Shown here piece after piece: positions 7,300-15,053 of a DNA stretch of 31,428 nucleotides. A program made the translations under genes and the position numbers. The DNA lies in contig JALNWY010000014.1 of assembly GCA_023230665.1 (NCBI GenBank), forward strand, positions 1 to 31,428. The letters are read 5' to 3'. Origin of the DNA: Deltaproteobacteria bacterium. Lineage in GTDB: Bacteria; Desulfobacterota; Desulfomonilia; UBA1062. Position 1 is the stretch's first letter; every line of letters starts with the position of its first letter. The notes under the pieces were generated by a model. That model saw nothing but the letters and a program-made list of their open reading frames with translations. It was not told the DNA's origin and searched no databases.

Positions 7300-7506
7300 A
7301 TGCCCATCTACGAATACCAGTGCAAGGATTGCGGTGGAGAATTCGAGCGGCTTATGCCGATTTCCGCCCAGAATCCCCCTGACTGCCCGAAGTGCGGCGG
7401 CAGCAATGTAAAAAAGAAGATCTCGCGCCCGGCCTCCGGCACGTCGAACTGCGGGTCGTGCAGCGCAAGCAGCTGCGGAGGCTGCTCAAGCACCGGACAT
7501 TCCTGA
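7300..7506 (+). CDS. FmdB-like zinc ribbon protein
   Basis: This small protein of 68 residues opens MPIYEYQCKDCG, the hallmark of the FmdB/CxxC_CxxC_SSSS family. The zinc ribbon uses C8, C11, C29 and C32. The C-terminal tail (about 46-68) is rich in Ser, Gly and Cys and holds four more cysteines, as often seen in the family. Its function is unknown; the founding member was described as a regulator of formamidase/amidase genes, but most members are uncharacterised. The ATG at 7300 is chosen because GAAGAAGGAG lies just upstream and because family proteins start with MPxYEY. A longer frame opening at 7234 is not supported. A strong terminator hairpin follows the stop directly. Confidence 0.85.
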   Translation: MPIYEYQCKDCGGEFERLMPISAQNPPDCPKCGGSNVKKKISRPASGTSNCGSCSASSCGGCSSTGHS

Positions 7507-7517
7507 GGGTAATAAAG

Positions 7518-7538
7518 AAGGCCCCGGTCCGGGGCCTT
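7518..7538. terminator. Bidirectional terminator between the FmdB-like gene and purA
   Basis: AAGGCCCCGG (7518-7527) and CCGGGGCCTT (7529-7538) form a perfect 10-base inverted repeat with almost no loop. On the minus strand it is followed by CTTTATT, suiting purA. On the plus strand it lies 12 bases past the FmdB-like stop. It probably serves both convergent genes. Confidence 0.75.
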
Positions 7539-7567
7539 GAACAGAGCTCTTTGTAGTAAGAAGACTC

Positions 7568-8851
7568 TTATCTGAACAGGTCTTCCCTGATGATCGTTTC
7601 CTCACGCTTCGGGCCCACCGACACGACCGCTGCTTTTACCCCGAGGCTTTTCTCTATGTAGGAGATATACGCCTTGCAGTTCGCGGGCAACCTGTCGAAC
7701 GAGCGCACGGACGATATGTTTTCCTCCCAGCCCGGAAGCTCGTCATAGACCATGTCCAGGCCCGGATACATCTCCAGGTCGGCCGGCATGCTCTCTATGA
7801 GGGTTTCGCCGGACCGGTAGGCGGTCGCCACCTTGATAGTCTCAAACCCGGAGAGCACGTCGAGCTTGGTGATCGCGAGATGGGAGATGCCCGAGAGCCT
7901 GATCGAGTTTCTCAACCCCACAAGGTCGAGCCAGCCGCACCTGCGGGGCCTGCCCGTGGTTGCGCCATACTCCCCGCCGAAGGCCCTGAGCTTTTCGCCG
8001 ACCTCATCGTCCAGCTCGGTAGGGAAGGGACCTCCGCCCACCCGGGTGGTATAGGCCTTGCAAATACCCAGTACCGAATCGATCATGGTGGGGCCGACCC
8101 CTGTGCCCACGCACGCCTGACCGGCAATGGTGTTGGACGAGGTGACAAAGGGGTAGGTACCGTGGTCCATGTCCAGGTTGGCCCCCTGGGCCCCTTCGAA
8201 CAGGAGGTTTTTGCCCTGGCTGATGAACCGGTGCACGAGCATCGAGGTGTCGGTGACAAAAGGCTTCAGCTTCTCGCCCATGGCCTGAAACCTCTCGATC
8301 ATCTCCTGCTTGTCAGGGGCTTTGACCTTGAGGATGCAGGAGAGATACTCCTGTTTCTCGTCGAAGACTGCGTCGATTTTTTTCCGGAGAAGGTCCGGAT
8401 GCACCAGATCGATCATCCTGATGCCCGTCCGGTGGGCCTTGTCTTCGTAGGCCGGACCGATGCCCCTGCCTGTGGTGCCGATCTTCTGGGTGGTCTCCCG
8501 CGCATGGTCGATGATCTTGTGATAGGGCATGATCACGTGGGCGCGGTCGCTGATGGCAACAGTGTCCGTGGTGACCACATAGCCCTTTTCCCTCAGGGCC
8601 GCGATTTCATCCAGAAGGATTTCCGGGTCGATAACCAGCCCTGACCCGATGACGCAGAGTTTGTCCTTGTGCAGGATACCGGAGGGAATAAGATGAAGGA
8701 TGACCTTCCTGTCGCCCACCACCAGGGTGTGGCCGGCATTGTTACCCCCCTGAAACCGGATGATCAGGTCCGATTGCTCGGTGAGGAGGTCCACTACCTT
8801 GCCTTTGCCTTCGTCACCCCACTGGGTGCCTACAATGACCACGTTTGACAT
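7568..8851 (-). CDS. purA: Adenylosuccinate synthetase
   Basis: PurA joins IMP and aspartate using GTP in the first step from IMP to AMP, in the cytoplasm. The 427-residue product has the usual length. The P-loop-like GTQWGDEGKGK (residues 8-18) contains the catalytic D13, and H41 lies in GGNNAGHT. GRGIGPAYEDK (about 130-140), FEGAQGANLD and TTGRPRRCGWLD are also typical. A ribosome-binding AGGAG precedes the ATG. It lies 30 bases downstream of serA on the same strand, so the two are probably one transcript ending at the hairpin near 7518-7538. Confidence 0.97.
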   Translation of the reverse strand: MSNVVIVGTQWGDEGKGKVVDLLTEQSDLIIRFQGGNNAGHTLVVGDRKVILHLIPSGILHKDKLCVIGSGLVIDPEILLDEIAALREKGYVVTTDTVAISDRAHVIMPYHKIIDHARETTQKIGTTGRGIGPAYEDKAHRTGIRMIDLVHPDLLRKKIDAVFDEKQEYLSCILKVKAPDKQEMIERFQAMGEKLKPFVTDTSMLVHRFISQGKNLLFEGAQGANLDMDHGTYPFVTSSNTIAGQACVGTGVGPTMIDSVLGICKAYTTRVGGGPFPTELDDEVGEKLRAFGGEYGATTGRPRRCGWLDLVGLRNSIRLSGISHLAITKLDVLSGFETIKVATAYRSGETLIESMPADLEMYPGLDMVYDELPGWEENISSVRSFDRLPANCKAYISYIEKSLGVKAAVVSVGPKREETIIREDLFR

Positions 8852-8881
8852 AATCGAGCTCTCCTGTTCTTGGTTCCTTGG

Positions 8882-10471
8882 TTAGACTTCGACCTCCTGC
8901 ACCGACAGGGCGTTGGGAAATTGCGCGATCTTCTCAATAACGTCCCGTGGGGCCTCGGTGTCCAGATTGATGATGATGATCGCCGTTCCCTGCTGCCTGT
9001 CACGGCCGAGGAAGAGCCGTGCGATGTTGACGTTGCTTTCGCCGATGATTGTCGCGATCCTGCCTACGGTGCCCGGCAGGTCCTTGTTGTAGATAACCAG
9101 CATGTAGCCTTCCGGGATGGCCTCGATGGAGTAGTTGTCGATGCTGACGATCCTTAAGTCTCCCGGATTGAAGACCGACCCCTCCAGGGTCCGGGTGCCG
9201 GAATCGAATTCCAGGCTGATCTGGATGGTATTGGTGTAGACCGCCTCTTTGCTCGTCTGGGTCTCCTCCAGGTCGATACCGCGTTCTTTGAGCAGGACAG
9301 GCGCATTGACATAGTTGACCTCGTCGGTGACGATAGAGAGAAGGCCCTTGAGCCCTGCGATGGTGATCGGCCTGGTGTCCACGGTAGCCGCATCGCCCGT
9401 GTAGGTGAAGCTCACCTTTTTCAGCCGGTCGGAGATGACCTGTCCGATGATCTGGCCGAAGAAGGTCCCCATCTTTTCTGAGAGCTCGATATAGGGCTCA
9501 ACCTTGGGGAGCATCTCAGGCGCCACCGACGGGGCGTTGACAGCGTTTCGGATGAGGCCGCTCTTGAGATAGTCAACCATCTGCTCGGCAATAGCGAGCG
9601 CCACGTTCTCCTGGGCCTCGTGGGTGGAGGCACCCAGGTGGGGCGTGCTGACCACCTTGGGATGCATCGCCAGGGACCAGTTTTCCGGCGGTTCCTTTTC
9701 GTACACGTCGACCGCGGCACCCGCCACCTTGCCCGAGTCGAGCGCATCGAGGAGATCCTTTTCGTTGATGATGCCGCCCCGGGCGCAGTTGATGATCATG
9801 ACACCGTCCTTCATCTTGGCGAAGGCGTCCTTGTTGACCAGCCCGATGGTCTCCTTGGACTTGGGCGTATGCACCGTGATGTAATCGGACCGGGCGTAGA
9901 GTTCGTCCAGGCTCACCACCAGCTCGTAGCCCTGCTGCTCGGCCAGCTCCTGGGTGATGAAGGGATCGTAGACCAGAACGTTCATCTTCAGACCCAGCGC
10001 GCGCGACGCCACCACCGAGCCGACCCTGCCGAGCCCGATGATCCCGATGGTCTTGTTGAAGACCTCCTGGCCCTCCAGGGCCTTCTTCTCCCACTTCGAC
10101 TGCTTCATGAGCATGTTGGCCTGCGGGATATTACGTGTCAGGGCCATCATCATGGCGATGGCGTGCTCGCCTGTGGTCACGGTGTTGCCGCCCGGCGTGT
10201 TCATGACCACGATGCCCTGCTTGCTGGCCGCGGAAATGTCGATGTTGTCCACGCCCGCCCCTGCCCGGCCGATGACCTTGAGCTTTTTGCCGGCTGAAAT
10301 GATCTCCTGGGTCGCCTTGGTGGCGGAGCGAACGACCAAGCCGTCGTATTCGACGATGATCTTCACCAGCTCTTCCGGCTTGAGGCCGGTCTTGACATCG
10401 ACATCGAGGCCGCCGTTTTTGAGAATTTCAATGCCCTTTTCAGATAATTTATCACTTACGAGTACTTTCAC
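8882..10471 (-). CDS. serA: D-3-phosphoglycerate dehydrogenase
   Basis: SerA oxidises 3-phosphoglycerate with NAD, the first step of serine synthesis. The 529-residue length marks the long form. The N-terminal substrate domain and the NAD domain with GLGRVG (146-151) are followed by catalytic R231 (CARGG), E260 (EKEPPE) and H278 (PHLGAST). An allosteric substrate-binding region (about 317-450) and a C-terminal ACT domain (about 455-529, starting YMLVIYNKDLPGTVG) follow, so serine feedback is possible. A good promoter lies about 40 bases upstream (10512-10540). purA follows on the same strand. Confidence 0.97.
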   Translation of the reverse strand: MKVLVSDKLSEKGIEILKNGGLDVDVKTGLKPEELVKIIVEYDGLVVRSATKATQEIISAGKKLKVIGRAGAGVDNIDISAASKQGIVVMNTPGGNTVTTGEHAIAMMMALTRNIPQANMLMKQSKWEKKALEGQEVFNKTIGIIGLGRVGSVVASRALGLKMNVLVYDPFITQELAEQQGYELVVSLDELYARSDYITVHTPKSKETIGLVNKDAFAKMKDGVMIINCARGGIINEKDLLDALDSGKVAGAAVDVYEKEPPENWSLAMHPKVVSTPHLGASTHEAQENVALAIAEQMVDYLKSGLIRNAVNAPSVAPEMLPKVEPYIELSEKMGTFFGQIIGQVISDRLKKVSFTYTGDAATVDTRPITIAGLKGLLSIVTDEVNYVNAPVLLKERGIDLEETQTSKEAVYTNTIQISLEFDSGTRTLEGSVFNPGDLRIVSIDNYSIEAIPEGYMLVIYNKDLPGTVGRIATIIGESNVNIARLFLGRDRQQGTAIIIINLDTEAPRDVIEKIAQFPNALSVQEVEV

Positions 10472-10511
10472 GACAACATCCTCCTGCTAGGTAGAATCAA
10501 AGTCCGCAGCA

Positions 10512-10540
10512 CTTGTAACAAATGGGCAGGGGAGTGTCAA
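10512..10540 (-). promoter_or_regulatory. Putative sigma-70 promoter of serA-purA
   Basis: On the minus strand, a consensus -35 TTGACA (10540-10535), a 17-base spacer and a -10 TACAAG (10517-10512, four of six matches) precede serA. The start would fall about 35 bases before the serA ATG. This is one of the clearest promoters in the window. Confidence 0.6.
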
Positions 10541-10693
10541 TAATTTACAGGGTAATTTGTGCTCCTGTTGACCGGGCAACGGGCGAGGAGCCGGATCTGA
10601 AGGTATGGCTGCGATTCTTCTCTGCATTTTTCGGGCGATCTGTGTTAAGGAAAAGAAAATGGATCAGCATAAATCATGAAAGAGGAGGATATC

Positions 10694-11410
10694 ATGGCTG
10701 TCGTTGAATGGAAAAAAGATGAATCCGTTGCCGTCGTTACCATGACCAACACCGAGAACCGACACAATCCGGATTTTGCGGCAGGAATGCTCGGCGTGCT
10801 GGGCGAGATCGAAAAAGACCCTGAGATCTTCTCGGTGGTGCTCACCTCGAGCGATTCCAAGAGCTGGTCCCAGGGCATCGACCTGGTGTGGATCACCGGC
10901 GCCATGCAGAACAAGGACTTCGCGTCCATAAAAAAGTTTATGTACGACATGAACAGCGTGTTCAAACGGATACTCCTCCTTCCCATGCCCGTCATCGCCG
11001 CCATGAACGGGCACACATTCGGCAACGGCAGCATTCTGGCCTGCACCTGTGACTACCGCTTCATGAAGGCTGACCGGGGTTATTTCTGCTTTCCCGAGGT
11101 GGACGTGAACATCCCCTTCCTTCCCGCCATGCTCCAGATACTGCGGAAGGCGATTCCCTACTATAAGCTCGAAGAACTGGTGTTCAGCGGGAGGCGGGTA
11201 GGGGCCAAGGAGCTCGAAGAGCACCACGTGGTCATAAAGGCCTGCGCGGATGCAGACGAGCTCATGCGCGAGAGCCTTGCCTATGCAAAGACCTACCGCA
11301 AGGGCCGGACCATTTTCGAACAGCACAAGCTGCGGCTGCACAAGCACATCATCGAGGCCATGGACACCGAAGACCCCGCGTATATCGAGCCGCTCAATCT
11401 CATGGTGTAG
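10694..11410 (+). CDS. Enoyl-CoA hydratase/isomerase family protein (second crotonase)
   Basis: This is a crotonase-fold protein of 238 residues, differing clearly from the one at 6200-7024. The oxyanion-hole segments are SWSQGIDL (about 57-64) and NGHTFGNGSIL (about 105-115). A single acidic residue, E135 in FPEVDVNIPF, sits where enoyl-CoA delta isomerases carry their catalytic glutamate. A delta3-delta2-enoyl-CoA isomerase role is the best guess; a hydratase is less likely because the second glutamate is not apparent. The ATG at 10694 is chosen since GAGGAGG lies seven bases upstream; the in-frame ATG at 10676 precedes that site. It is followed closely by a broken hydrolase gene. The substrate cannot be named. 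Confidence 0.85.
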   Translation: MAVVEWKKDESVAVVTMTNTENRHNPDFAAGMLGVLGEIEKDPEIFSVVLTSSDSKSWSQGIDLVWITGAMQNKDFASIKKFMYDMNSVFKRILLLPMPVIAAMNGHTFGNGSILACTCDYRFMKADRGYFCFPEVDVNIPFLPAMLQILRKAIPYYKLEELVFSGRRVGAKELEEHHVVIKACADADELMRESLAYAKTYRKGRTIFEQHKLRLHKHIIEAMDTEDPAYIEPLNLMV

Positions 11411-11432
11411 CAGGGTGCAGGAGACTCGGGGT

Positions 11433-11882
11433 ATGAGCCTGGGCCGGGTGCCGCACGCCTGTATCCCTGCAGACCTCCGGACAGCCGCATCCGGACGTCG
11501 CACACCCGGACCCGTGCCGGGACCGGCAGAAGGCTGCATCCGGATATTACACGCTCAGGTTTGTGCCGGGGACCGGAGCGTCCGCGGCCTCACCGAGGCG
11601 CTCATCAGGGTTTCGGGCATCTATGCAAGCTCGGAGGAGTATTTTCGCGAATACACCATCACCGGGCCGGTCCTTGAAGAGGCCCCGGCGCCCGCGACCA
11701 TCCTCATATCGCGGGACGACCCGGCCATACCGGCCGACGATTTTTTCGGGCTGCGCCTTGCCCCTCACGGAAAGCTCATTATCCATGATTATGGCGGCCA
11801 CAACGGTTTTCTCTCAAACCTGCTCGGCGCCGCCTGGTATGAAGAAAAAATGCTCGAGCTGTTCCAGACAAAAGAGCCCTGA
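11433..11882 (+). pseudogene. Remnant of a YheT-type alpha/beta hydrolase
   Basis: A 149-codon frame whose residues 52-145 look like the C-terminal part of a YheT-family alpha/beta hydrolase. TILISRDDPAIPAD (D95/D96) carries the acid residue, and HDYGGHNGFL (H123) is close to the family's GGHxGF histidine motif. The first 40 or so residues are proline/arginine-rich, look unlike any domain, and are encoded by DNA with small internal repeats (GCATCCGGA twice; GTGCCGGGACCGG twice in slightly different form). The N-terminal half with the nucleophilic serine is missing, so no hydrolase activity is expected. An ATG at 11433 with GGAG upstream could still allow expression. The frame ends ten bases before the next gene. 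It could alternatively be a short independent protein that borrows this fold. Confidence 0.6.
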
Positions 11883-11892
11883 GGACATGCCG

Positions 11893-12315
11893 ATGAAAGA
11901 GACGTGCATGAAGGGCAGGGTGATACTCCGATACACGGCTCTGCAGATCCTCGGCCTCTTCGTGTTCGTCACGGCCCTGCTCTTTGTGAGGGCCTGGCTG
12001 ATCGCATTTCCCTTATGGCTGTTCTGGTTCCTGATCGTCCTGTGGGTGGCAAAAGACATGGCTTTGTACCCCTTTGTCTGGAAGTCCTACGACTCCGGGA
12101 CCTGCCGCGAGCCGGGTATGCCCGTGGGAATGTCCGGCGTGGCGAGAGACAGGCTCGATCCTTCCGGATATATCGAGATCAGAGGAGAGCTCTGGAAAGC
12201 GGAAATCCGCGAGGGGACCGATGCCGTGGAAAAAGGGCAAGAGATAAGGGTGACGGGCAGGACAGGGCTCACCCTGTCCGTGGAACCGGTGGAATGGAAA
12301 AATGAGAAGGAGTGA
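11893..12315 (+). CDS. Short NfeD-like membrane protein with OB-fold
   Basis: The 140-residue protein has two adjacent hydrophobic helices (about 12-33 and 36-61), then a soluble region (about 75-136) with the NfeD-type OB-fold pattern: GMSGVARDRLDPSGYIEIRG, then W101, then VEKGQEIRVTGRTGLTLSVEP. Such short NfeD proteins usually sit next to a stomatin/SPFH partner and are thought to help organise membrane complexes; no SPFH gene is present here. The ATG at 11893 is preferred because GAGG lies eight bases upstream; the ATG at 11887 is too close to it. The gene follows the hydrolase remnant by ten bases and precedes the PAS/Zn gene by six, so the latter two are probably co-transcribed. Confidence 0.7.
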   Translation: MKETCMKGRVILRYTALQILGLFVFVTALLFVRAWLIAFPLWLFWFLIVLWVAKDMALYPFVWKSYDSGTCREPGMPVGMSGVARDRLDPSGYIEIRGELWKAEIREGTDAVEKGQEIRVTGRTGLTLSVEPVEWKNEKE

Positions 12316-12321
12316 GACCAC

Positions 12322-13080
12322 ATGACTTCCCGTGACAAAAAAGAGAAATGCGCCGGCGGAACAGAGCCGGAGGCGGCGGGAGAGCATACCCGGCGGCAGG
12401 ATGACCCGGCGCGCGGATATCCGGCCGGCCACACCCTGGAAAACCTGCTCGAGATATCCGAGAGTATGGTCCGGCATTGCGCGGTTGCCGTGTTCGCCAT
12501 TGACAGGGCTCACCGCGTGATCTACTGGAACATCGCCTGCGAAGAGCTCACCGGCATCAGGGCGGGGGAGATCCTGGGCACCTCGGAGCACTGGCGGCCC
12601 TTTTATCCGGGTGAGCGGCCCTGTCTCTCCGACCTGATCATAGACAGCAGGCAGGAGACCATGCAGGAGCACTACCGGGTGTTCGGGTCCTCGATCCTCC
12701 TGCCCCGCGGGCTCCATGCAGAGGGATGGTTTGCCGATGTGGGGGGCAGGCCCCGGTACCTCATCTTCGACGCCTCACCGGTCTATGACCATGCGGGCGG
12801 GGTGATCGCCGCGGTCGAGACGCTGCAGGACATCACCGAGCTCAAGCGCATCGAGGAAGAGCGTGAAAGGCTCAATACCGAGCTTCAGGACGCCATGAGC
12901 AAGATCAAGACCCTGCGCGGGCTCATTCCCATCTGCGCCGGGTGCAAGAGAATCCGCGACGACAAGGGATACTGGAACCAGTTGGAGCAGTATGTGGAAG
13001 AGCACTCCGGTGCATCGTTCAGCCATGGGCTGTGCCCCGAATGCTTTCGCAGGTTTTTCCCGGACGAGACAAAGCCTTAA
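12322..13080 (+). CDS. PAS-domain protein with C-terminal CxxC/CxxC module
   Basis: The 252-residue protein has a disordered, charged N-terminus (1-38), a PAS domain (about 43-172; VAVFAIDRAHRVIYWN at its core, ending LQDITELKRIEEE), a short coiled coil (about 173-200) and a C-terminal module with C205/C208 and C238/C241. That module, ICAGCKRIRDDKGYWNQ followed by HGLCPECFRRFFP, recurs from memory at the ends of many PAS or response-regulator proteins of deltaproteobacteria and probably binds a metal. No kinase, cyclase or DNA-binding domain is seen, so the output is unknown. It lies six bases after the NfeD-like gene. Confidence 0.75.
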   Translation: MTSRDKKEKCAGGTEPEAAGEHTRRQDDPARGYPAGHTLENLLEISESMVRHCAVAVFAIDRAHRVIYWNIACEELTGIRAGEILGTSEHWRPFYPGERPCLSDLIIDSRQETMQEHYRVFGSSILLPRGLHAEGWFADVGGRPRYLIFDASPVYDHAGGVIAAVETLQDITELKRIEEERERLNTELQDAMSKIKTLRGLIPICAGCKRIRDDKGYWNQLEQYVEEHSGASFSHGLCPECFRRFFPDETKP

Positions 13081-13143
13081 AAGAAGGTCCATCTTCTTCC
13101 GTTACCGGGAAAAACCCTCCGGCATCCTTAACAAAGGACCGCA

Positions 13144-13171
13144 TTGAGGGACTGCCGAAGCACTGTATGAT
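13144..13171 (+). promoter_or_regulatory. Putative promoter of the Nudix gene at 13193
   Basis: TTGAGG (13144-13149), a 16-base spacer and TATGAT (13166-13171, five of six matches) fit sigma-70. The start would lie about 15 bases before the ATG, leaving room for the AAGGGG ribosome-binding site. Confidence 0.4.
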
Positions 13172-13192
13172 AATCTTAAATAAGGGGAAGCG

Positions 13193-13822
13193 ATGAACGA
13201 CACCAAAGCGCCGCTCTGGCTCAAGTGGGCCCGGGAGATACAGTCCATGTCGCAGACCGGTCTTGCCTACAGTCAGTCGGGTTACGATACCCTGCGCTAC
13301 CATCGCATGATCGAGATCGCAGCAGAGATCGTTGCATGCCACACCGGCCTGTCTTCCGGCCCGCTGGTGCAAGGCTTTTCGGCCCAGCCCGGATATGCCA
13401 CGGTCAAGGTGGACGTGCGGGGCGCCGTGGTGTGCACTGGCCGGATACTTCTCGTGAAGGAGCGCAAGGACGGGCGATGGACCATGCCGGGAGGCTGGGC
13501 GGACGTAGGCGAGGTCCCGTCCGAGATGGTCGCCCGCGAGGTCCTGGAAGAGAGCGGGTTTGTTGTGAAGCCCCGAAAGATCGTGGGCGTGTACGACTCA
13601 AATCGGGCCCCGAAGCACCTTGAGTTCTACCATGCCTACAAGATCGTTTTTCTCTGCGAGATAACCGGGGGAGAGGCCCGCCCGAGCGATGAGACTACGG
13701 ATGTGGGCTTTTTTCCCTTTGACGCGCTGCCCCCGCTCTCGGCATACCGCACCACAGAAAGGCATCTGGATGATGTTAAGACGCATGCAGAAAACGCGAG
13801 CCTGCCTGCAGCCTTTGACTAA
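13193..13822 (+). CDS. Nudix hydrolase with NUDIX_N domain
   Basis: The 209-residue protein has an N-terminal helical domain (about 7-55; WLKWAREIQSMSQTGLAYS) of the kind found in hydrolases of X-linked nucleoside diphosphates. A Nudix fold follows, with a perfect box: G101, E107, R115, E116, E119, E120, G122 (start GWADVGE). The box binds the metal that helps split a pyrophosphate bond. In this subfamily the substrate is often ADP-ribose or a related nucleoside diphosphate or CDP-alcohol, but that cannot be read from the sequence. AAGGGG precedes the ATG and a promoter-like pair lies just upstream, so it is probably transcribed on its own. There is no damage. Confidence 0.88.
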   Translation: MNDTKAPLWLKWAREIQSMSQTGLAYSQSGYDTLRYHRMIEIAAEIVACHTGLSSGPLVQGFSAQPGYATVKVDVRGAVVCTGRILLVKERKDGRWTMPGGWADVGEVPSEMVAREVLEESGFVVKPRKIVGVYDSNRAPKHLEFYHAYKIVFLCEITGGEARPSDETTDVGFFPFDALPPLSAYRTTERHLDDVKTHAENASLPAAFD

Positions 13823-14249
13823 GGACCTTCATGAGGATGAGGCCATGTTTTGCAATCCCTAAGGAAAATCCGCCTTCGTGTCCGCTCGGGGGAGTTCTTG
13901 CCATTCTGACGCTGTGCGCTGCCCTTGGTCAAGGAAAATTATTTCTTCGCGAACTTTCTCTTGACTGATGTTGCCCGATAAGTGCATTGAAGTATCATAC
14001 ATCAAGACCGGGCCGGGTCGCCCTGCTTAAAAAAAAGGGCTGAAAAGATCAGTTGAAGACGAATTGAGCGCTCTCGTGCCCTGCTGGGACTGGAGAGTGC
14101 TCCGGCAGAAAGTGTCAACCGTGGCGTAGCCGACTTTTGCGAGGAGACCCATGCCTTCTCCCGTGGGGGACCCGGGAAAAGACTTTCTTGCCGAACCGGG
14201 AATTCAAGCACCATCTTACATTCGTGGTAAAAAGACAACAGGAGGAGAA
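13823..14249 (+). other. 427-base non-coding stretch before the carbonic-anhydrase-like gene
   Basis: No credible ORF is seen in any frame. The second half (about 14080-14190) can form a series of small hairpins: CTGGAG with CTCCGG, AAAGT with ACTTT enclosing GGC/GCC, and a GGAG/CTCC helix. TTGACT occurs near 13963, but no good -10 follows at the right distance. The part nearest the gene ends in ACAGGAGGAG, its ribosome-binding site. It could be a structured leader; I do not recognise a known riboswitch. Confidence 0.4.
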
Positions 14250-14798
14250 ATGATTGCACCATATGGGGGCAAGAAGCCCAAGATCGGCAAAGATGTCTTT
14301 ATCGCACCAACAGCCTGTGTGATCGGTGACGTTGAGATCGGAGAAGGTGCCAGCATCTGGTACGGAGCGGTGATACGGGCCGACCGCGCCAAGATCCGCA
14401 TCGGAAAGAACACGAATGTCCAGGACAATGTCACAATGCATGCAGACCCGGAGAGCCCTCTGGTGGTTGGAGACTATGTGACGATCGGGCACAATGCCGT
14501 TCTCCATGGGTGCACCATCGGCGACGACTGCCTCATCGGTATGGGCTCCATCATCCTCAATGACGCCCACGTGCAGAGCGGCTCCGTCGTCGCCTCAGGC
14601 TCACTGGTGAAGGAGGGAGGTGTGATCGGCGCCTTCCGGTTTGCAGCAGGCTCGCCTGCCGAAGTCAAGAGAGAGCTCGGCCCGGAAAGCTCGAAAAAGA
14701 ACCGTCAGAGCGCCCGCGCCTATCGCGAGCTTGCCGGAGAGCACAAGCTGCTGCATGAGGAAGGGGAGGCGTCCGGACTGGAACAGGAGCAGGCCTGA
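14250..14798 (+). CDS. Gamma-carbonic-anhydrase-like hexapeptide protein
   Basis: This left-handed beta-helix protein of 182 residues carries hexapeptide repeats (about 10-140; IGKDVFIAPTACVIGDVEIG). The three zinc-ligand histidines of gamma-carbonic anhydrases are present as H64 (VTMHAD), H81 and H86 (IGHNAVLHGC), as in the YrdA/CaiE/PaaY group. Such proteins act as trimers; some hydrate carbon dioxide and others have unknown or thioesterase-like roles, so the activity is not certain. The C-terminal 40 residues are helical, charged and probably extend beyond the core. The ATG at 14250 follows AGGAGGAG at ideal distance; longer upstream frames lack this. It appears to stand alone. Confidence 0.88.
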   Translation: MIAPYGGKKPKIGKDVFIAPTACVIGDVEIGEGASIWYGAVIRADRAKIRIGKNTNVQDNVTMHADPESPLVVGDYVTIGHNAVLHGCTIGDDCLIGMGSIILNDAHVQSGSVVASGSLVKEGGVIGAFRFAAGSPAEVKRELGPESSKKNRQSARAYRELAGEHKLLHEEGEASGLEQEQA

Positions 14799-15053
14799 CC
14801 CTGCGCCTTGCTCCTGCAGTCATCTGACTTCTTATGGCGACCGGTCCCATCCCGGGCCGAGCCGCCCGGCAAACATGTCGAGGATGTGAAGGAGAAGGCG
14901 AACAGCAGCCCCGCACATGAACTCGATCCCTTGCGCCGCCTTCCGGCGGGCTAAGAAAGTCTTGTGTGGTCTCTCGTATTTTTTAAGGTGCATATTCGAG
15001 GATGTTTGTAGTATGGTGGTGTCCGTTTTTTTGGACTAAACAGGAGACAAGGT

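Noticed and set aside
10522..10707. 61-codon plus-strand frame before the second crotonase
   Set aside because: It lies over the serA promoter, has no ribosome-binding site and runs into the start of the crotonase gene in another frame.
14080..14200. Possible known riboswitch or 6S RNA before the carbonic-anhydrase-like gene
   Set aside because: I compared by eye with SAH, c-di-GMP, guanidine, TPP, cobalamin and 6S patterns and found no diagnostic core. It is kept only as an unassigned structured region.
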